Origin: Serpula lacrymans var. lacrymans S7.9
Taxonomy: Eukaryota; Basidiomycota; Agaricomycetes; Boletales; Serpulaceae
Length of the DNA stretch: 64,000 bases
Assembly (NCBI RefSeq): GCF_000218685.1
Contig: NW_006763303.1
Span: forward strand, 248,001 to 312,000
Direction: 5' to 3'
Each line of letters begins with the position of its first letter. Within the stretch, counting starts at the first letter, position 1. This document shows, piece by piece, positions 35,766 to 47,990 of the stretch. The translations under genes were made by a program, and so were the position numbers. The notes beneath the pieces are model-generated. The model was not told the origin of the DNA and searched no databases. It saw only the letters and a program-made list of their open reading frames with translations.

Positions 35766-37920
35766 AGCATCTGTTGACCTCAAGCTCATAATACCTCTTA
35801 CTCCTTGCAAGTGCAGACGGAGACAGGTATTGTTTTTGTTATAGTTTATCATTGCCTCACAGGGAAGAGAGAAGCCTGTTGGCCGAACACCCAGTGTCTG
35901 AAAGATAACACGGGTCTGGTGAAAATCTTTGACTGTGTCTTGCACTTGTTAAATGCTGCCGTCGCTGTGAGTATCATGCCTAACCAAGTAGCAGAAATCT
36001 AGAAAAGCACAGAATGTGCATATTATATCCGGTGGGACGTGCCTTTTGATAGTGGGAAGATAGACTTTCATCAAGGCTTTTGAGTCATTGCCGGTCCACT
36101 GCTTGAATCCATGGCCCTGTGGAAATTGTCAAAGTCCAGAAAACGATGGAGCTGCTGCAATCCTAGTGAATCATCTTAGTATATGTTACTTTGATAATTT
36201 CAATGTAAAAAGAACCTTACCGCTGGTCAATGCCATCTGAGATCTCTTCAGCATGCTTCTTGCCATACATTAGATTAAGATAGTCCTCCACCCAAGTCAC
36301 AAGATGATCCTTAAAGGTACCTTTAATGACTTGGTGAAGAAGGTCAGGAGCCAGGATCTCGTGGATGTCAGCATGAGGAAAATCATGGGTGAACGGCTTA
36401 TGACAACAGTCAGCATGATTTTCATAAGTGAAAGAAAAGATGATGTACTACAATGTCGCTCACAATACAATATTGGTCCCGTAAGACACGTGGATCAAGG
36501 AAGTCAGCAAGGACCTCTGTATGATCATGGGAGCATTGGCCACCTTCACCGTCGAGGTTGTTGGGTAACGCAATACAACTAAGCAGGTGAGATTGGTCTG
36601 AATAGTGGTGTAATGAAGATGTACTTACCGAGAACACCATCCTTGAACTATGCATGCAAGAAGAGCTTGCTCTGGATAGTTGGCAATGTATGGCCCAATA
36701 CCATAAATAACATGCCTTAAGTGCATGGTGCACAGCATACAATCTCTGGGACTAACATCCCAGGTTTGAGACCTTGAAGAATACGTGACATTGATGTATG
36801 AAATAGCTGTCTCCAAAACCTGCAAAACTTTGGATCATTTGCATACTTCTTATCAGCTAAATAAATCCTGGCTTTAGTATATGCAAGAGAAAAAGTAAAG
36901 AATAAATGTAACATACTTTTTGGGATGGCTAGAAAGCCCAGCAACACTACAGCATTCCTATGTGCTTGCCAGACATTGTTATGAACATTTCCCACTGAAA
37001 TATACAGTGGATAATACTCGTTTTGGCCTGTTAAGACAGAAACTGTGGTCTTATCACTGCCTAGAATGACTGGCACAAATGATGAGCCATGAGTTGTTGG
37101 ATCAGTGGAAATCTTGTCTGCCTGCTTCCAGGCCCATTTGCCTGACATGAAGTCTTTGTATTCTTGCTCTCCCTTGGCATTGAACTTTCGGTAAGGAACA
37201 AAATCAATTTCACCAGAGAAATCTTGATTTGATAACATGTTTTGTACGATAGTGCGCGGATGTCTAAACCAGACATCAAACTCCTGCCTCATCCACCCAG
37301 GAGCATTTTCTTCGAGAATCTCGCCATTGTACAACAACAAAAAAGACTCCCATGGCACATCGCCAGCTGAAGTTGAATCAATCATCCAGTATAGATCATC
37401 CTTGTTGGAAAACGGGGTATTTTGGTCTACAATTCCACTTTTAATAAACAAAGCCCTCCACAAATCAAGGAGGGCATCAATGTCTCCTGCAGACATCTGT
37501 GTTTTTTTTTAGAGGAGCTCTGCAGTCTCAAACTCTATGTGATCACGGTACGGGGACCAATCATTGGCTGACTGGGCTTCAGGTAGTACAGGCTTTGCTC
37601 CTGGGGGCAATAGATTCCCATTTTCACAGGGTTGTCCTGTACATAGTCAGAAAGAATAATAGAGACAGAGATTGTAGACATACCATCTAGAAATGGATGG
37701 TATTCAATTTTTCCTTGTGCTTGGGGCTGATCATCTAATGGCTGATCTGGTGGTTGAATTTCTTGCTCGTCCTCAGGCTGTTTGTTGAAGGTTTCTGGCT
37801 GATTTTGAACATGTGGTGAATGCATCGGAGAGACTTGGAGTGGATGGCTAGGGGCCTGGGGTGCTGATGTCCAAATGACAGGAATGTATGTGTTGTTTCA
37901 AACCGGAGATACTACAAAAC
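35766..37920 (-). pseudogene. Plavaka-type (CACTA-related) transposase, broken
   Basis: Large transposase of a family abundant in Agaricomycetes. Minus strand: an N-terminal Pro/Gln-rich part with ..IEYHPFLDG (37.7 kb), then MSAGDIDALLDLWRALF, WMIDSTSAGDVPWESF, FDVWFRHPRTIVQNML, GKWAWKQADKISTDPTTHGS, then VILGSDKTTVSVLTGQNEYY and LYISVGNVHNNVWQAHRNAV. Downstream exons give RHVIYGIGPYIANYPEQALL, KQWTGNDSKALMKVYLPTIK and ..FLDFCYLVRHDTHSDGSI with an in-frame stop. The part after FSLP (35.8 kb) is missing and a C-terminal end sits at 29.1-29.35 kb. Stops and the split make it inactive. Confidence 0.8.
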
Positions 37921-38189
37921 CAGTGTTTGCACTGAACATTCCCACAGGGTATTGTTTGACTATTGTGGTGTGAGCGGGTAAGCTGGCGTTGAAGTTTTTG
38001 GGGAGGCATTATTATCTAAAACAAAAGAACCAAGTCAGGGAAACTAAAACCATGTATTGTGTGACAACACTTTAGTTCCAAAGTAATACATAAATTTTCA
38101 TTTGATCCTTACCTACTGTCCTGAACTCCATTTTTTCTTCTGCCACAAAAACCTTGCATCCCTCCAGTTCCTATCTTTCCTCCTGATCA

Positions 38190-40600
38190 GCCCCTCATGC
38201 TTTGCCCAGTAACACATGTCAAGAATGCCAATCAACATCCTGGAAAGATTTTACTTGATCTGCAACCAAAAAAGTGTTCTCAAGCAGAGGTAGCGCAGGA
38301 GATGGAACAGCTTAAACTCACCAAGGACGAGTTAGTGCGGGCCATGAAGCTTGATATTGCTGCTGCAGCAAAGGTTGAAGATGAGAATGTAAGAGAAGAT
38401 ATGGAAAAGGACATACCTATGCTCCCTCCCTCTCAATGATGCTGTGCAAGCAGGAAAACCTGTCCTGAGATAGTTGCTGATACCAAGGAAGAACAAGATG
38501 TACCTCCCCCCTCCCAGTGGCGCCTGGCACGCTTATCCCGTTGTAAGAGTAGCCTAAAGGCTGTCCCAGATAGCGAGGATAAAAGGAGATCAGTAGGCAG
38601 CGAGGGCGGCAAGGCTGGTGATGGTGATAATGAACCTATTGATCTAATGATAGTTTTAAGGAGAGTGATGAAGTGGAACTTGCTGCTAGGAAGACAACAA
38701 TGGGCAGCATAGGGATTCAAGCTGACTCTTCTCAACAAGATACCAACTTGATGGAGGAGGCCTCTCAAGCTGTCAGTGGCATAAATAGGGTTGATGAGGA
38801 TGTTTTAGAGTTGAGTGATGAAGAGGAGCTTGTAGCTAAGAAAAAGAAGAAGATGGGCGGCCTGGGGATTCAAGCTGCCATTGGAGCCTTAATGTAACGG
38901 TCAGCTGCAACCACAGCTACTTCTTCCAACACGCAACTGACACCGGCTAAGATCCAATATGGCACACAGGGGCCATGTGGAAGGTTAACACGTTTCCATC
39001 ATTTGATCTCACAAAATGACTGATGGATTACTTTGCCTCACGGAAACAACTATGTTTTTCTATCAACGCCTCCGCATGAATGTATTGTATGTGTCTTATA
39101 GCAAGGCGTCAGGCATCAAATCATGGTGCAGCAATATTCAAAAGCTAAACAATGGTACAACAAATAAAGCAAACAAACTCAGCACAATCTCATCCAAGCC
39201 GGAGGTCTCCTCACTCTTACCCAAAACTATCAGCTCAACTGCCTGCACACCAGTCTCAAAACATACTAAGAAAGCCATTTCCTCAAAATTGACTTCAAAT
39301 GTGGTGAGGACCACTTTGAGCGGGGATACTGGTGTCAGATACAAGGCAGGTGGGTTTGAGGATGAAGTCAAAGAGTATGTAGAGGCTGTCAAAGGCAAGC
39401 ATATAATAAGCGCGGTGAGTCAACCTGTTGAGATAGATTTTCAAATCACTGACCTTATTTCTTCAGAACCTGGTTAAAGTTAAGGATGGTGTTAACCCTC
39501 CCTCAAAGCGTGTCAAAATGGAACATCCAACAAAAATAACTAACTCTGACTTACTGGAAGGTTGTATGGAAGGAGGCCGCTGGCGCAACATCCTTATCAT
39601 GACATACAAGAAATGGGTTGGGACCTGCAAAAACCCTTAGAGCATTAGTGACATCAAGGCAACCTGGGCTATAAAATCAGCCTGGAACACTATCTACCCT
39701 GACATTCAACATATAGTTACCGTGCAAGTCCCCGTCTATCTTGCGGTAAGTTTTATTTTGTCTTTTGTCTTGTTATTTCTTTCATTAGCTTTTAGGCCTC
39801 TCAACGTCTTTTGGAATGGTGAAATGGTTTTGGTTCTACTGCCATAATCATGGTGGAGCATTTTTTTGAATCTGATCCCACTTACACAACTTATCACACC
39901 CATTAAGAATTTGCTAGTGAAATTCTCACTGATTTTGCATACCTCTACAAAGAAATAGGGGATGATCCCTTGGTATGTGGTCTCACAATAAATCATATTT
40001 GGCTCACCTTTTGTTTTTAGGAATTTTGTGGTCTCTTTCGGTCACCGTTTGTCCTGCAAACATTTGCGGCCCACCTTGCAGCAGTTAAGACATCTATTGA
40101 TGTTAAAGTATTGCAAGCTGACGGTGTGCCTAGTAATGCCACAGACATCAAGAAGTATCCACTGGTAGGGGCCCTAGCAATGAGTGCAGCAGCCGTGAGT
40201 ACAAAACCAGTGTCATTTTAAGGTCTCTACTAAAGCCTGAATATAGGTTGAACGTGCATTTACTATGTGGGCTGAGAGAAAAGTCAGCTGGGACCCACCA
40301 CTAATGCAATCCCAAGTAGGTTCCATAGCTCGGAAAGTCAAGCCGGTTTGAGAGCTCAACAGGGCTACTGGAAAAACAACCGGTAGCCATGCAGCCTTCT
40401 GACACAAACTGGGGCAAGGCTATTCGCTATTATGCTACATCAATCAAAGCACTCAAACAAGAGACGATGAACAACATAGTGGCAAAAGCAAGCACCTACA
40501 TTGTTGGAAAAGGACACTCTAAACAGCCGGCCACAAGTACAGATGGAGGTGCTGACTCTCGAGCCTGTCTAGCTGACATTTAGGCTGTGTAAGTTTTCCT
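38190..40600 (+). pseudogene. Decayed transposon-linked hypothetical gene
   Basis: Open pieces in several frames: a charged start (QAEVAQEMEQLKLTKDELVR), repeated short units (TMGSIGIQA.. at 38699 and MGGLGIQA.. at 38855), a Ser/Thr-rich part (39170-39300), then YKAGGFEDEVKEYVEAVKGK. Later exon-like parts read LVKVKDGVNPPSKRVKMEHP and FVLQTFAAHLAAVKTSIDVK, then YPLVGALAMSAAAVERAFTM and WAERKVSWDPP. The last block resembles a cargo-type protein found in basidiomycete transposons (an AL..AAAVERA..-W pattern). Stops at several places make it a pseudogene. No function is known. Confidence 0.5.
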
Positions 40601-40989
40601 TGTATGTTTGCCCTTGCATTCACGCTCATTACAGGTTTTTTGCATTAGGATCACTGAATTATGCATAGATGATCAAATACATTTAGTGTTTGCCCCAGCT
40701 ATCATGAATTCCTTGTAGACTTTTTCCACATCCCTGCTCAGTTTTTTTTGGTGATAATTGTGTCTTGAATTGTGTTTTGTCTTTTACAACTTGGTTTGGG
40801 TCCCTTGGCACCAAACCAGTCTTAACCACTCTTAAAATTATTTTAAGCTGAGTTAAGGTCTTCAAAGAAAATTAACATTTTACTGATGGGTGTCCCCCCA
40901 AACCACACCATGATGTCCAGCCTAAACTTCAGAGTATTGCTGCCAAATATATCAAACCAGCCTCATCTTTGGCATACCAAGGATCTGTG

Positions 40990-40997
40990 CACATTTT
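40990..40997 (+). repeat. Target-site duplication, left (CACATTTT)
   Basis: Identical to 44981-44988 on the other side of the TIR element. The three bases before it (GTG) also match the last three bases of the right terminus, so the duplication could be read as 11 bases; the symmetrical TIR ends favour 8. Confidence 0.7.
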
Positions 40998-41230
40998 CAC
41001 TTCAGTCACCCCCAAAACATAAGCATTTAGCTTCAACTATCTGTGTAAATGTATAAAGCTAAGAGCTTGTTTTTCCTGGTATCATCCCAAGTGCTCCAGC
41101 AAGGATGGGATCATCCCAGAAGCGGAATAATACCACCCTTCTGGGATTTTCCCATGGTATCAGACCATGTACCATAGTGGGATTATCCCTCAGATGGGAT
41201 AATCCCAATAACCTGTCACATGTCACATGG
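40998..41230 (+). repeat. Left terminal inverted repeat
   Basis: Pairs with 44746-44980. It contains four copies of the GGGATNATCCC-type palindrome (near 41107, 41180, 41198, and a TT-spaced variant at 41148), the same motif as in the central array. Confidence 0.75.
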
Positions 41231-41749
41231 TATCAGGGGGATTGGTGCTAATACTAACATGTGAGAATGCTGGGCCAACTAGTGAAGATATTTCCAGTCT
41301 TTTCCACCTGAATAATGGTACTTTAGCCCAATATAATCAAGACTATTTTGAAATATATGAGTTACAAGTTCCTCATTGTAGCTTACTGCAAATTTGGGGA
41401 GAAGCATTCCCTTTTTTTTAAATGTGGAACATTATCAATTTCTAGATATAATCAATTGCAGGAACCATACACTAGAAAGATGCTGTTGTCCTTGCTGATA
41501 GATGTGATATGTGAGTTCTGCTTTTTTGCAAGGTTTATTATACCCTTAACTGAAGTAAAAACTAGGAAACACAACACAAATGCTGTGACAACAAAGTAAT
41601 CTGCAGAAGGACATTGAATATTAGATTTACACTAGATCTGGCATATTCTGTGAGGAAAATCCTGACCTTGTAGAAAGTAAAACATAGTAAAAAGAAACAT
41701 AAAGTCATGTTCTTGCAAAAACATGAATTTACCACTTTTGTGGCACTAC

Positions 41750-42035
41750 CAAGGTATTTGATACCTTATATTGTACATTCTCTGAGAGTGGTTCCTGGGG
41801 GCTGCTGGCTGAAGGTCTATGGGGAGAGGGGGATGCTTGCTATGTACAGTATAATACACAAGATCTCCATTTTGATACTCCTACACTAGATGACTTGAGT
41901 GTGAGGATTAATTAGGCACTGCTTAGGTATTTAATACCTTGAGTTGTGCCATTTCTGGGAGCTACCAGCTGAAGGTCTAAGGGGTGACTGGTGCCTATAT
42001 GCTGACTGTGTATAGTACAGTATCTAAGTCCACAA
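41750..42035 (+). repeat. Imperfect direct duplication inside the TIR element
   Basis: Two units, 41753-41862 and about 41925-42035, share ggtattt(g/a)atacctt, gctgaaggtcta(t/a)gggg and atgctn..tgt..agtacagtat. The second is shorter by a few bases. This is separate from the palindrome array. Confidence 0.6.
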
Positions 42036-42349
42036 AGAATCTGAGTGCTGTAAAGGTATTCTTTTTTTAGATTCTTGAGAAATTGAAATGAATCCGGAAA
42101 ATATTTTTTCATGCCAAGTAAGGTTTCTGCCAACATTCTCTGTCTCTCATATGATAGTGATGCTGTCTCACACCACTCTTTTTGGATTATCATTTTTATG
42201 GCAATATGTAGAACTCAGGTAATTTCCTTCAAAACTGATTCTGACCATTGACATTGCCCAACTTTTGATTTTTTTTACTGAGGATTATCCCACACTGATC
42301 TGGACAAATCCCTGAAATAGGGTGTGATCATCCCAGTTAAATCTGTACA

Positions 42350-43500
42350 TGTCCCCACGTAACATGGGGTTACCCACTTCTCACATGGACAAATACCAGA
42401 AGGGGGTGGGATCATCCCAGTTCAATATGGACAAATACCATAAAGGGATGGGATGATCCCAGCTCAATGTGGACAAATACCACAAGAGGATGGGATAATC
42501 CCAAGCCAATCTGGGATGATCCCAAACCAATCTGGGAAAATCCCAGTTAAGCATGGACAAATACCAAATGAGATGGGATGATCCCAAACCAATATGGGAA
42601 AATCCCAGCAAGAGATGGGATGATCCCAGTTAAGCATGGACAAATACCAAAAGAGGATGGGATGATCCCAATTGAATCTGGGAAAATCCCAGTAAGAGAT
42701 GGGATGATCCCAGTTGAACATGGACAAATACCAAAATAGGATGGGATGATCCCAATTGAATCTGGGAAAATCCCAGCAAGAGATGGGATGATACCAGTTT
42801 AACATGGACAAATACCAAAATAGGATGGGATGATCCCAATTGAATCTGGGAAAATCCCAGCTTAACATGGACAAATACCAAAGAGGATGGGATGATCCCA
42901 ATCCACTCTGGGAAAATCCCAGCCAGAGATGGGATGATCCCAGCTCAACATGGACAAATACCAAAAGAGGACGGGATGATCCCAAACCAATCTGGGAAAA
43001 TCCCACCAAAGGATGGGATGATCCCAGTTAAGCATGGACAAATACTAAATAAGATGGGATGATCCCAGCTCAACATGGACTAATACCAAAAGAGGATGGG
43101 ATGATCCCAAACCAATCTGGGAAAATCCCAACAAGAGATAGGATGATCCCAGTTAAACATGGACAAATACCAAATGAGATGGGACAATCCCAGCTCAACA
43201 TGGACAGATACCAAAAGAGGATGGGATGATCCCAAATCAATCTGGGAAAATCTCAGTTCAACATGGACAAATACCAAGGGGGGATAGGGTCATCTCAAAC
43301 CAATCTGGGAAAATCCCAGCAAAAAAGGGGATGATCCCAGTTAAATGTGGACAAATACCAAATGGGATGGGATCATCACAATTTGATATGGACCAATTCC
43401 TGAAGGGTAAAGCATCATCCCAAACCAGCCAAGGAAAGTCTTGGAAAGAGATGGGATCATTCCAGTTCAATCTGATCTAGAAAAATCTCCAAATTACATA
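42350..43500. repeat. 84-base minisatellite made of short palindromes
   Basis: Tandem units of about 84 bases, each with the modules tggacaaatacca, TGGGATGATCCCA, CTGGGAAAATCCCAG and again TGGGATGATCCCA. Around ten full or partial units are present; the outer ones are more diverged (for example 43260-43480). As the unit is a multiple of three, long open frames appear on both strands (for example 42464-43009 minus), with a 28-residue repeat. These are by-products of the repeat and not genes. Confidence 0.85.
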
Positions 43501-44745
43501 GGATCATCTCACTACATCACAGACAAATCCAAGCAGGGGACAAGATCACCTGAGTCAGAATAGGACAGGGAGATCCCACAACAGGAACAGAATTATCGAA
43601 TAGCATGCTTAGGCTGCTGGTGACTCAGCATGACAGGGGAAAATACTCCTGAAATGCACTAAGGTTATTCTGTAACATATAATCATAGGTAAGTTCCCAG
43701 CAGCTTAAAATATTATTGTCCTTTTCCAGCAGTTTCCATTTTTTACATGTTGCAGTATTTTGTTTGTAAACCAACTATTATGTTATGGTAGGACCTGGAT
43801 GAACCTAAGGTTGAACTGGGACAGTGATTCAGAGTAGCCCTCACGTAGGTTCATCCCAAGTCACATGAAATTGCATAAGCATGCAGAGCACACCTTTCAG
43901 CCATTTTTGTTTTCACAAAAATTTATAATCAATTGTATGCGTGGGGACATATAGTGGATAAAATGGGTGTTGGCTTGTGGATGCTGGGCTGCCACAAAGA
44001 GCCAGCAATTTGTCTCATGCAAGACATGTTCTGCCTTTGACAATGATGCAGCAGAGGGAAGGATAATGAATATGTAGTACTTACTCGGACTGGTATCTTT
44101 GTGCATTTTTCAGTTCAGGCACTTGGATAAAGCTGCACAATTCAAAAAAATATCATATCTTTTGGATCAGCACATTAAATGGATTTGTGACATATCTTTG
44201 CCTGGTTGCAAGAGTGTTACATTATTTAAAGTTGGATGAGCCTGAATGAGAGGTATTGTAATCCTGCAGATGTATATGCTTGGTATTGTCAAACATCTTG
44301 TATTCCTTTGACTATAAGCCATTTTAAGTAACATTGATAGAAATCCAGGGTAGATAAATCTACTTTGTGATATGCAGTAAATTATATGATAAGTAGGAAT
44401 GACAAAGTTATATAGTCAGTTAAGGAAAAGAGATATGGTTGAATTATCTCCTAATCAACTGAATTAAATCAGGTTAATTTGTAAATGGTTATATGTCACA
44501 ATTAGTTACACTAACCTTTGGTCAAAGTCTCCTCCATCAATCTATAGTATATGATATTACACTAGAAGCTGGACAAATTAAGGTTCAATTGAGAGTAAAC
44601 ACCATTTGAAATTTGTATATATGTTATAAAAATGATGAAAGCAGGTAGTATTGTATTCTGCTTCATGGCTATTAGTACTATTGATAATGTATTGATGTTG
44701 GCTACATTTATGCAGGAACTATTTTTGCAGTAAAGCCCCCCTGAC

Positions 44746-44980
44746 ACCATGTGACATGTGGGAAATGTCTGGGATTATCCCATCTAATGGGATTATCCCA
44801 CCATAACAAATGGTCTGATACCATGGGAAAATCCCAGAAGGGTGGTATTATCCCACTTCTGGGATGATCCCATCCTTGCTGGAGCACTTGGGATGATACC
44901 AGGAAAAACAAGCTCTTAGCTTTATACATTTACACAGATAGTTGAAGCTAAATGCTTATGTTTTGGGGGTGACTGAAGTG
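44746..44980 (-). repeat. Right terminal inverted repeat
   Basis: Reverse complement of the left terminus, ending CTGAAGTG at 44980. Small differences lie at the inner part (around 44790-44810). Confidence 0.75.
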
Positions 44981-44988
44981 CACATTTT
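44981..44988 (+). repeat. Target-site duplication, right (CACATTTT)
   Basis: Matches 40990-40997. Confidence 0.7.
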
Positions 44989-45059
44989 TGTAATGTGAGG
45001 TCAGAACTGGCACTCCACAAAAACCACTACGCATATATTAATACTGCCAAAAGTTCAAG

Positions 45060-47696
45060 TTGCCATACATTTATCAACAAACTATTAGCTCTGCTTCATC
45101 CTGGCCAGGCATAGTCGTACATTTACCTGGTAACAACAATTTTGCCATTGACATCGCAACATGCTTTGGTTTAACATCATCAGCAGGCTTATATGGTCAG
45201 ATTGGAGATGCTGGTGCCGACATCTTTCGTGCATCAGGTATTGGCCCCATAGCAAAATGGGTTGATGACCACGTCTTCATTTGCATACCCATTAAATACT
45301 TATCACATTATAATTCATTACGTATTACATGGGCTGGTCATATTTCTAATGGTGGTCGTAAATCCATGGGGGGGACACTTATTTTACAAAGGCAATTTCT
45401 TAACCTCAGGCAAAAAAAATGCAATTCGACGAAGACCAGCACCCCCCAATAGTCAACCGATCAATTCTCTCTGATCGAACGATCAAAGATAAACCCTTTT
45501 GCTACAACATGCACGACATAGACATTCTATCAGCTGAATTGGGCATCCTGTGGGAAAGATCCAAAGACGTACCATTCACCACCACCTTTCCTTTTGTTGG
45601 TTTCACTTGGTCACTGATTGACAACACAGTTTTGATTCCGCACAAAAAGGAACAGAAATATATTAACACCATTAATGAATGGACAGCTCATAGTACGCAC
45701 AACTTACAGCAGGTACAATCACTCTTAAGTAAACTTCAACATGCGTCTCTGATCATCATTGAAGGACGTGCCTACCTAACCACCTAGATAAATTTACAGC
45801 ACTATTTCTAGAAAAACTGTTCAAACCACGACACGCGCCCAAAGGTACATCCCAAGACTTAATCTGGTGGATAGTGAAACTATCAAATCAACGACTGACT
45901 AGCACCATTCCATTCCCACAACCAATCCTCAATCTACAGATCTTTTTTGATGCAAGCTCCACAGTTGGACTTGGTATTACCATCGGTCCTTACTGGTGAG
46001 CATGGACACTCGACCCAGCATGGAAATCAGATGGCAGAGATATTGAGTGGGCAGAAGCAATGGCGTTCAAAATGGCTATCAGAGCCATTTTACCGCACAT
46101 CAAACAAGGAACCCACTTATGGGTACACGGCGACAACCAAGGAGTACTGGAAGCATGGCCAAAAGGACGCAGTAAGAACCCACAAATCAACACAATCTTC
46201 CGTAGACTCATCCCTATCACTCTGGAGGCAAAATCCACAATACATCTTAAATATGTCTCCTCTGACGCTAATCCAGCTGACCCTCCAAGTCGCGGACAGC
46301 TCCTGGCAATCGATAAATTACTTCCTAAAATTGAAATTCCGGTCAAACTACAACAAATCATCTGGGACTATCCCCAACTCAAAACCACTACTACCTTTCC
46401 CTCCATGCTCAAAAACACCATTGATATTTCCAAATCCATTTCCCACCTATCTACACATTGTAACTCAGACTCTTTCAAATTGTATATGTCCACATCCTGA
46501 ACATCTCCCATATTGATCCAACAAGTCAATACTGTCATTGTCCCACTACACATTTGTTCACAAGTATCCCCAATCCTCCCTTCCAATCTATGTCCACAAT
46601 GTCATACCAAATAACAATTGTTCCTTTAGAAACCAACCACATCATCAGAACAATCATCTAACCTGCTCAGCTTACATAACAGCAATTTAGACAGAACTAG
46701 GCAAGTTACAATCAATGCTTGGACAGTATCCACCCATGAAGTATATGGTTCAGGTCTTCTAGTATTCCACACATTTTGTGACATCCAATCAATACCTGAA
46801 ACAGACAGAACCCCTGCAAGCATTGATCTTATTGAAATGTTCCTGGCCAGTATGGCGGGCACGTACCCCCACAAGACCATCAACAACTACATCCACAGTG
46901 TTTGGGCATGGCACTTATTAAACAATCTCCCATGGACCATTAACAAAGATAGACTAACTACGCTGATGGCAGCAGCCACCCACTTAACACAGACCAATCA
47001 AAAAAGCAACCTTGCCTACCATTCACGATCCAGGTAATCAAGTTGATACATGAACAACTAGACTTATCAGATCCAATGTCAGCCGCTGTATTTGCATGCT
47101 TAACCACCACCTTTTATACAACAGCTCGACTGGGTGAATTTACAACCCCATCCTTAACCACTTACAATCCAGCCATTCACCCATCCATAGCACTTGTTCA
47201 CACCGAAACAGATTGCAATGGACTAATGTCAACCATTTTCAAGCTTCCTAAAACCAAATCATCACCACACGGAGAAGATGTTTTGTGGTCTGTTCAACAC
47301 GGACCCAGCGACCCTCATTTTGCATGGACTAACCATCTCAATATCAACAACCCCTCCCCCAACCAACACATTTTTGCATACCAACAGAATAAAGGGAAAA
47401 TAACTACCATGGTCCCGTTAACACAAAAGACTTTCCTTACCACAATAAACAAAGCATTGATGGCTGGAGGTCAGCAAAAAATGACGGGTCATAGCATACG
47501 GATAGGCGCTACGTTAGAATATCTCCTTCAAGGGGTTCCATTTGATGCAATGAAAGTCAAAGGACGCTGGGCCAGTGACACTTTCCGTATATACCTATGG
47601 AAACACACACAAATCCTCACACCTTACATGCAAGCAGTACCTGATACCCATACTGTGCTGATACATCACACCATCAATATGCCACCAGTCAGATAA
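45060..47696 (+). pseudogene. DIRS-order retrotransposon: RT, RNase H and tyrosine recombinase, broken
   Basis: Three domains in order. RT: WPGIVVHLPGNNNFAIDIAT, CFGLTSSAGLYGQIGDAGAD and the active site KWVDDHVFI (about 45258). RNase H: LQIFFDASSTVGLGITIGPY then a TGA (near 45998) where an Arg codon CGA is expected, then AWTLDPAWKSDGRDIEWAEA, WVHGDNQGVLEAW and NPADPPSRG. Tyrosine recombinase: INAWTVSTHEVYGSGLLVFH, KTINNYIHSVWAWHLLNNLP, then TTARLGEF (catalytic Arg), GHSIRIGATLEYLLQG (H-xx-R) and KGRWASDTFRIYLWKH (Tyr), ending at TAA 47696. Frameshifts at about 45420, 45790 and 47035 break it. The RT N-terminus is missing. A tyrosine recombinase instead of a DDE integrase identifies the DIRS/Ngaro group. 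Confidence 0.8.
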
Positions 47697-47990
47697 ACAA
47701 AACCAAAGACACTATACAGTAAGTTATGATTCTTTGTCTCCTATAATGTGGGCTGTCAGCTTTGCGCCACACGTCGTCATTCATCTCCTACTTATGTGGG
47801 TATCGCAGCACGCTGACAAGTCTCATTACAGATACTAATCAGCTATTGTGTTTTACCACACTACACAGATACTGTAAGGGGGGAAGCTCAAGGCTTTTGC
47901 CCACACCACAGCAACATGTAAGTACATATTCATTTGACTAGATACTATACAAACATACGGACACAAATGCATATATATACGCAAGTTTTT
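47697..47990. other. Flank of the DIRS-like element
   Basis: Sequence after the recombinase stop, without gene signal. The repeat termini expected for DIRS/Ngaro elements were not identified, so the element ends are unknown. Confidence 0.35.

Larger units (their letters stand above)
40998..44980. mobile_element. Non-autonomous TIR element, 4 kb, with internal palindrome array
   Basis: Termini are inverted repeats of about 233 bases: CACTTCAGTCACCCCCAAAA at 40998 and its reverse complement ending at 44980. By eye they agree at nearly all positions for the first 140 bases. The element is flanked by CACATTTT on both sides (40990-40997 and 44981-44988), an apparent 8-base target duplication. It has no transposase gene. 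The interior consists of AT-rich unique sequence, a 110-base duplication and an 84-base minisatellite. An 8-base duplication points to the hAT superfamily, but the ends do not match the usual hAT start, so the class remains open. It sits upstream of a decayed DIRS-like element. Confidence 0.75.

Noticed and set aside
42464..43009. 181-codon minus-strand ORF with a 28-residue repeat (..WDHPILFWYLSM..)
   Set aside because: The frame follows from the 84-base unit being a multiple of three; other frames on the plus strand are open too. There is no proper start, splice pattern or known domain.
42380..43480. CRISPR-like array: regular palindromic repeats with short spacers
   Set aside because: The repeats and the segments between them are both conserved from unit to unit, so there are no unique spacers. 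No cas gene is near, and the organism is a eukaryote. It is a minisatellite inside a TIR element.
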